From NCBI GenBank assembly GCA_018241455.1, contig JAFEDW010000089.1:1-7913 (forward strand): a stretch of DNA of 7,913 nucleotides, read 5' to 3'. The notes below the pieces were generated by a model. That model worked only from the letters and a program-made list of their open reading frames with translations, was not told the origin of the DNA and did no database searches. The position numbers and the translations under genes were made by a program. Positions 6,656 to 7,913 of the stretch are shown one piece after another (positions within the stretch are counted from its first letter, which is position 1; every line of letters starts with the position of its first letter). This DNA comes from Pseudomonadota bacterium. Its GTDB lineage: Bacteria > Pseudomonadota > Gammaproteobacteria > Steroidobacterales > Steroidobacteraceae.

Positions 6656-7890
6656 GTCCGGTTGGCACGCCGCGAGCGGGCGTGGCCGCGCTGCTGGCGA
6701 CGGCGCTCGCGCTCGCCGCGCCGGCGGGCGCTGCGCCGGCGGCAAACCCATCCGCCCTGCCGCCGATCCGCCACGTGTTCATCATCGTGCTCGAGAACAA
6801 GGCGTATGAGAATACCTTCGGCGAGGTCTCGCGTGCTCCGTACCTGAAGTCCCTTCGCCGGCAGGGGGCCAGCGTGCCGAACTACTACGGCACCAGCCAC
6901 TTCAGCCTCGGTAATTACGTGACGATGATCAGCGGCCAGGCGCCGAACCCGGCCACGAACATGGATTGCGATGTGTACTCGGAATTCATCGGCACCGGCA
7001 CGACCGCCGACGGCCAGGCGATCGGCCAGGGCTGTGTCTACCCGGCGCACATCCAGACGATCGCAAACCAGCTCGAGCGCGCCCGCCTGAGCTGGAAGGC
7101 CTATATGGAAGACATGGGCAACGATCCGCGGCGCGAGAGCGCCACGTGCGGCCATCCGCCGATCGGCGCGGCCGACAATACGCAGGGCGCGGCAGTCGGC
7201 GACCAGTACGCGACGCGTCACGATCCCTTCGTCTATTTCCACGCAATCATCGACACACCCGCGTGCACTGCCAACGTCGTAAACCTGGCGGCGCTCGAGC
7301 GCGACCTGCGTTCCGTGGCCACGACACCGAACTACGCGTTCATCACACCCAACCTCTGTCATGATGGGCATGATGGCGGCGGCAGCGCGCGCTGCGTGGA
7401 CGGGCAACCCGGCGGCCTCGTGTCCGCCGACGCGTTCCTGGGCCAGTGGGTGCCGCGGATCACCGCCTCGCCCGCATTCCGGCGCGATGGGCTGCTCGTG
7501 ATTACCTTCGATGAAGCAGACATCGCCGACGACTATGAGCACCTCGGGAGCGCCGCGGGTGCCGGCGGCGGCGTCGCCGCGGCTTGCTGCAACGAGCCGC
7601 CGGGACCCAACATCGCGCCGTACGATCCGGGGCCGGGCTATAAGCCGCCGGATGGCATGAACGGCCCCGGCCTCGTCGGCCCCGGTGGCGGGCGCATCGG
7701 CGCGGTGCTGCTCTCGCCGTTTATCAAGCCCGGCACGGTCACGACGCTGCCATACAACCACTACTCGCTGCTCCGCAGCGTCGAGGACCTGTTTGGACTG
7801 CCGCGCCTGGGATTCGCCGCGCAGCCTGGATTGCAGGGCTTCGGCGCCGACGTCTACACACGCTGGCCGGCGCTACGGCCGCCGCGCTGA
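6652..7890 (+). CDS. Secreted phosphoesterase of the phospholipase C / acid phosphatase AcpA family
   Basis: Predicted 412-residue exported hydrolase of the phosphoesterase family (PF04185 type), acting on phosphate mono- or diesters outside the cytoplasm. Residues 1-30 form a signal peptide: an Arg near the start, a hydrophobic Ala/Leu run at 10-24, and an AxA-type cleavage region around 28-31. Then VFIIVLENKAYENTFG at 42-57, where Glu48-Asn49 match the metal-binding Glu-Asn of AcpA; TSHFSLGNY at 81-89, likely holding the nucleophile; RHDPFVYF at 189-196; NLCHDGHDGG at 234-243; TFDEAD at 285-290, likely metal ligands; and the C-terminal GPGGGRIGAVLLSPFIKPG and YNHYSLLRSVEDLFGL stretches typical of the family. 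Eight cysteines (106, 128, 166, 205, 236, 248, 312, 313) suit disulfides after export. GTG 6652 is chosen because it gives the signal peptide directly and overlaps the upstream stop as GTGA; a longer frame from 6505 lies inside the HD gene. Its substrate is unknown. Confidence 0.9.
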   Translation: MSPVGTPRAGVAALLATALALAAPAGAAPAANPSALPPIRHVFIIVLENKAYENTFGEVSRAPYLKSLRRQGASVPNYYGTSHFSLGNYVTMISGQAPNPATNMDCDVYSEFIGTGTTADGQAIGQGCVYPAHIQTIANQLERARLSWKAYMEDMGNDPRRESATCGHPPIGAADNTQGAAVGDQYATRHDPFVYFHAIIDTPACTANVVNLAALERDLRSVATTPNYAFITPNLCHDGHDGGGSARCVDGQPGGLVSADAFLGQWVPRITASPAFRRDGLLVITFDEADIADDYEHLGSAAGAGGGVAAACCNEPPGPNIAPYDPGPGYKPPDGMNGPGLVGPGGGRIGAVLLSPFIKPGTVTTLPYNHYSLLRSVEDLFGLPRLGFAAQPGLQGFGADVYTRWPALRPPR

Positions 7891-7913
7891 GCGGCCAGCA
7901 CCTCGCGCAGCAG
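7854..7913 (-). CDS. Possible C-terminal end of a convergent gene (very uncertain)
   Basis: Reading leftwards from the window edge, one minus-strand frame gives LLREVLAAQRGGRSAGQRV and then TAG at 7854-7856. The first eight residues look like a helix end of an ordinary protein. If real, the gene overlaps the last 37 bases of the phosphoesterase gene tail to tail. Only 19 residues are visible, too few to name a family, and chance is a real possibility. Confidence 0.22.
   Translation of the reverse strand: MLREVLAAQRGGRSAGQRV

Noticed and set aside
6628..7761. A 377-residue minus-strand frame
   Set aside because: It is antisense to the phosphoesterase, which has a signal peptide and family motifs; the antisense product has no recognisable domain. 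The same applies to the minus-strand frame at 6038-6751 opposite the HD gene.
7881..7895. Stem GCCGC-GCTGA-GCGGC around the phosphoesterase stop as a terminator
   Set aside because: The stem is only 5 bp and no T-run follows on either strand.
1..7913. tRNA, rRNA, CRISPR, insertion sequence or attachment-site signals
   Set aside because: No direct-repeat array, transposase-like frame, long terminal repeats or tRNA-like clover-leaf was seen; nearly all bases fall in the five protein genes.

Overview
The window comes from a GC-rich bacterium. Dense G/C-ending codons, tight gene packing and the protein families point to a proteobacterium of the alpha, beta or gamma classes; I cannot place it more precisely. 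No rRNA, tRNA, mobile element or CRISPR array is visible, and no stretch over 300 bases lacks a gene. The layout is two divergent gene blocks around a 37-bp intergenic region (6034-6070).

Left block, minus strand, read from about 6033 down to 1: a trimethylamine methyltransferase (MttB) superfamily protein without pyrrolysine (4468-6033), then two tandem dimethylglycine/sarcosine dehydrogenase-type flavoproteins fused to aminomethyltransferase (GcvT) domains (2002-4461, complete; 1-1972, cut by the window edge). Gaps are 6 and 29 bp, so this looks like one operon. The families predict stepwise removal of N-methyl groups from a methylated amine such as a betaine: an MttB-type enzyme on the quaternary amine, and flavoproteins on tertiary and secondary N-methyl amines with transfer of the one-carbon unit to tetrahydrofolate. 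No corrinoid protein, its reductive activator, ETF or transporter is in view.

Right block, plus strand: a small HD-domain protein (6071-6655) whose histidines and aspartates line up by spacing with the diiron oxygenase PhnZ, and a secreted phosphoesterase of the PLC/AcpA family (6652-7890) whose GTG start overlaps the HD gene's stop as GTGA. The last bases may hold the end of a convergent gene.

The most interesting point is the HD protein. It keeps all six predicted diiron ligands, but the PhnZ lid pair and the residue after the HD motif are changed (to Asp85), and it has many aromatic residues. Next to betaine-type demethylation genes, this suggests an uncharacterised oxygenase for a cationic methylated amine or aminophosphonate. 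That is inference from pattern and context.
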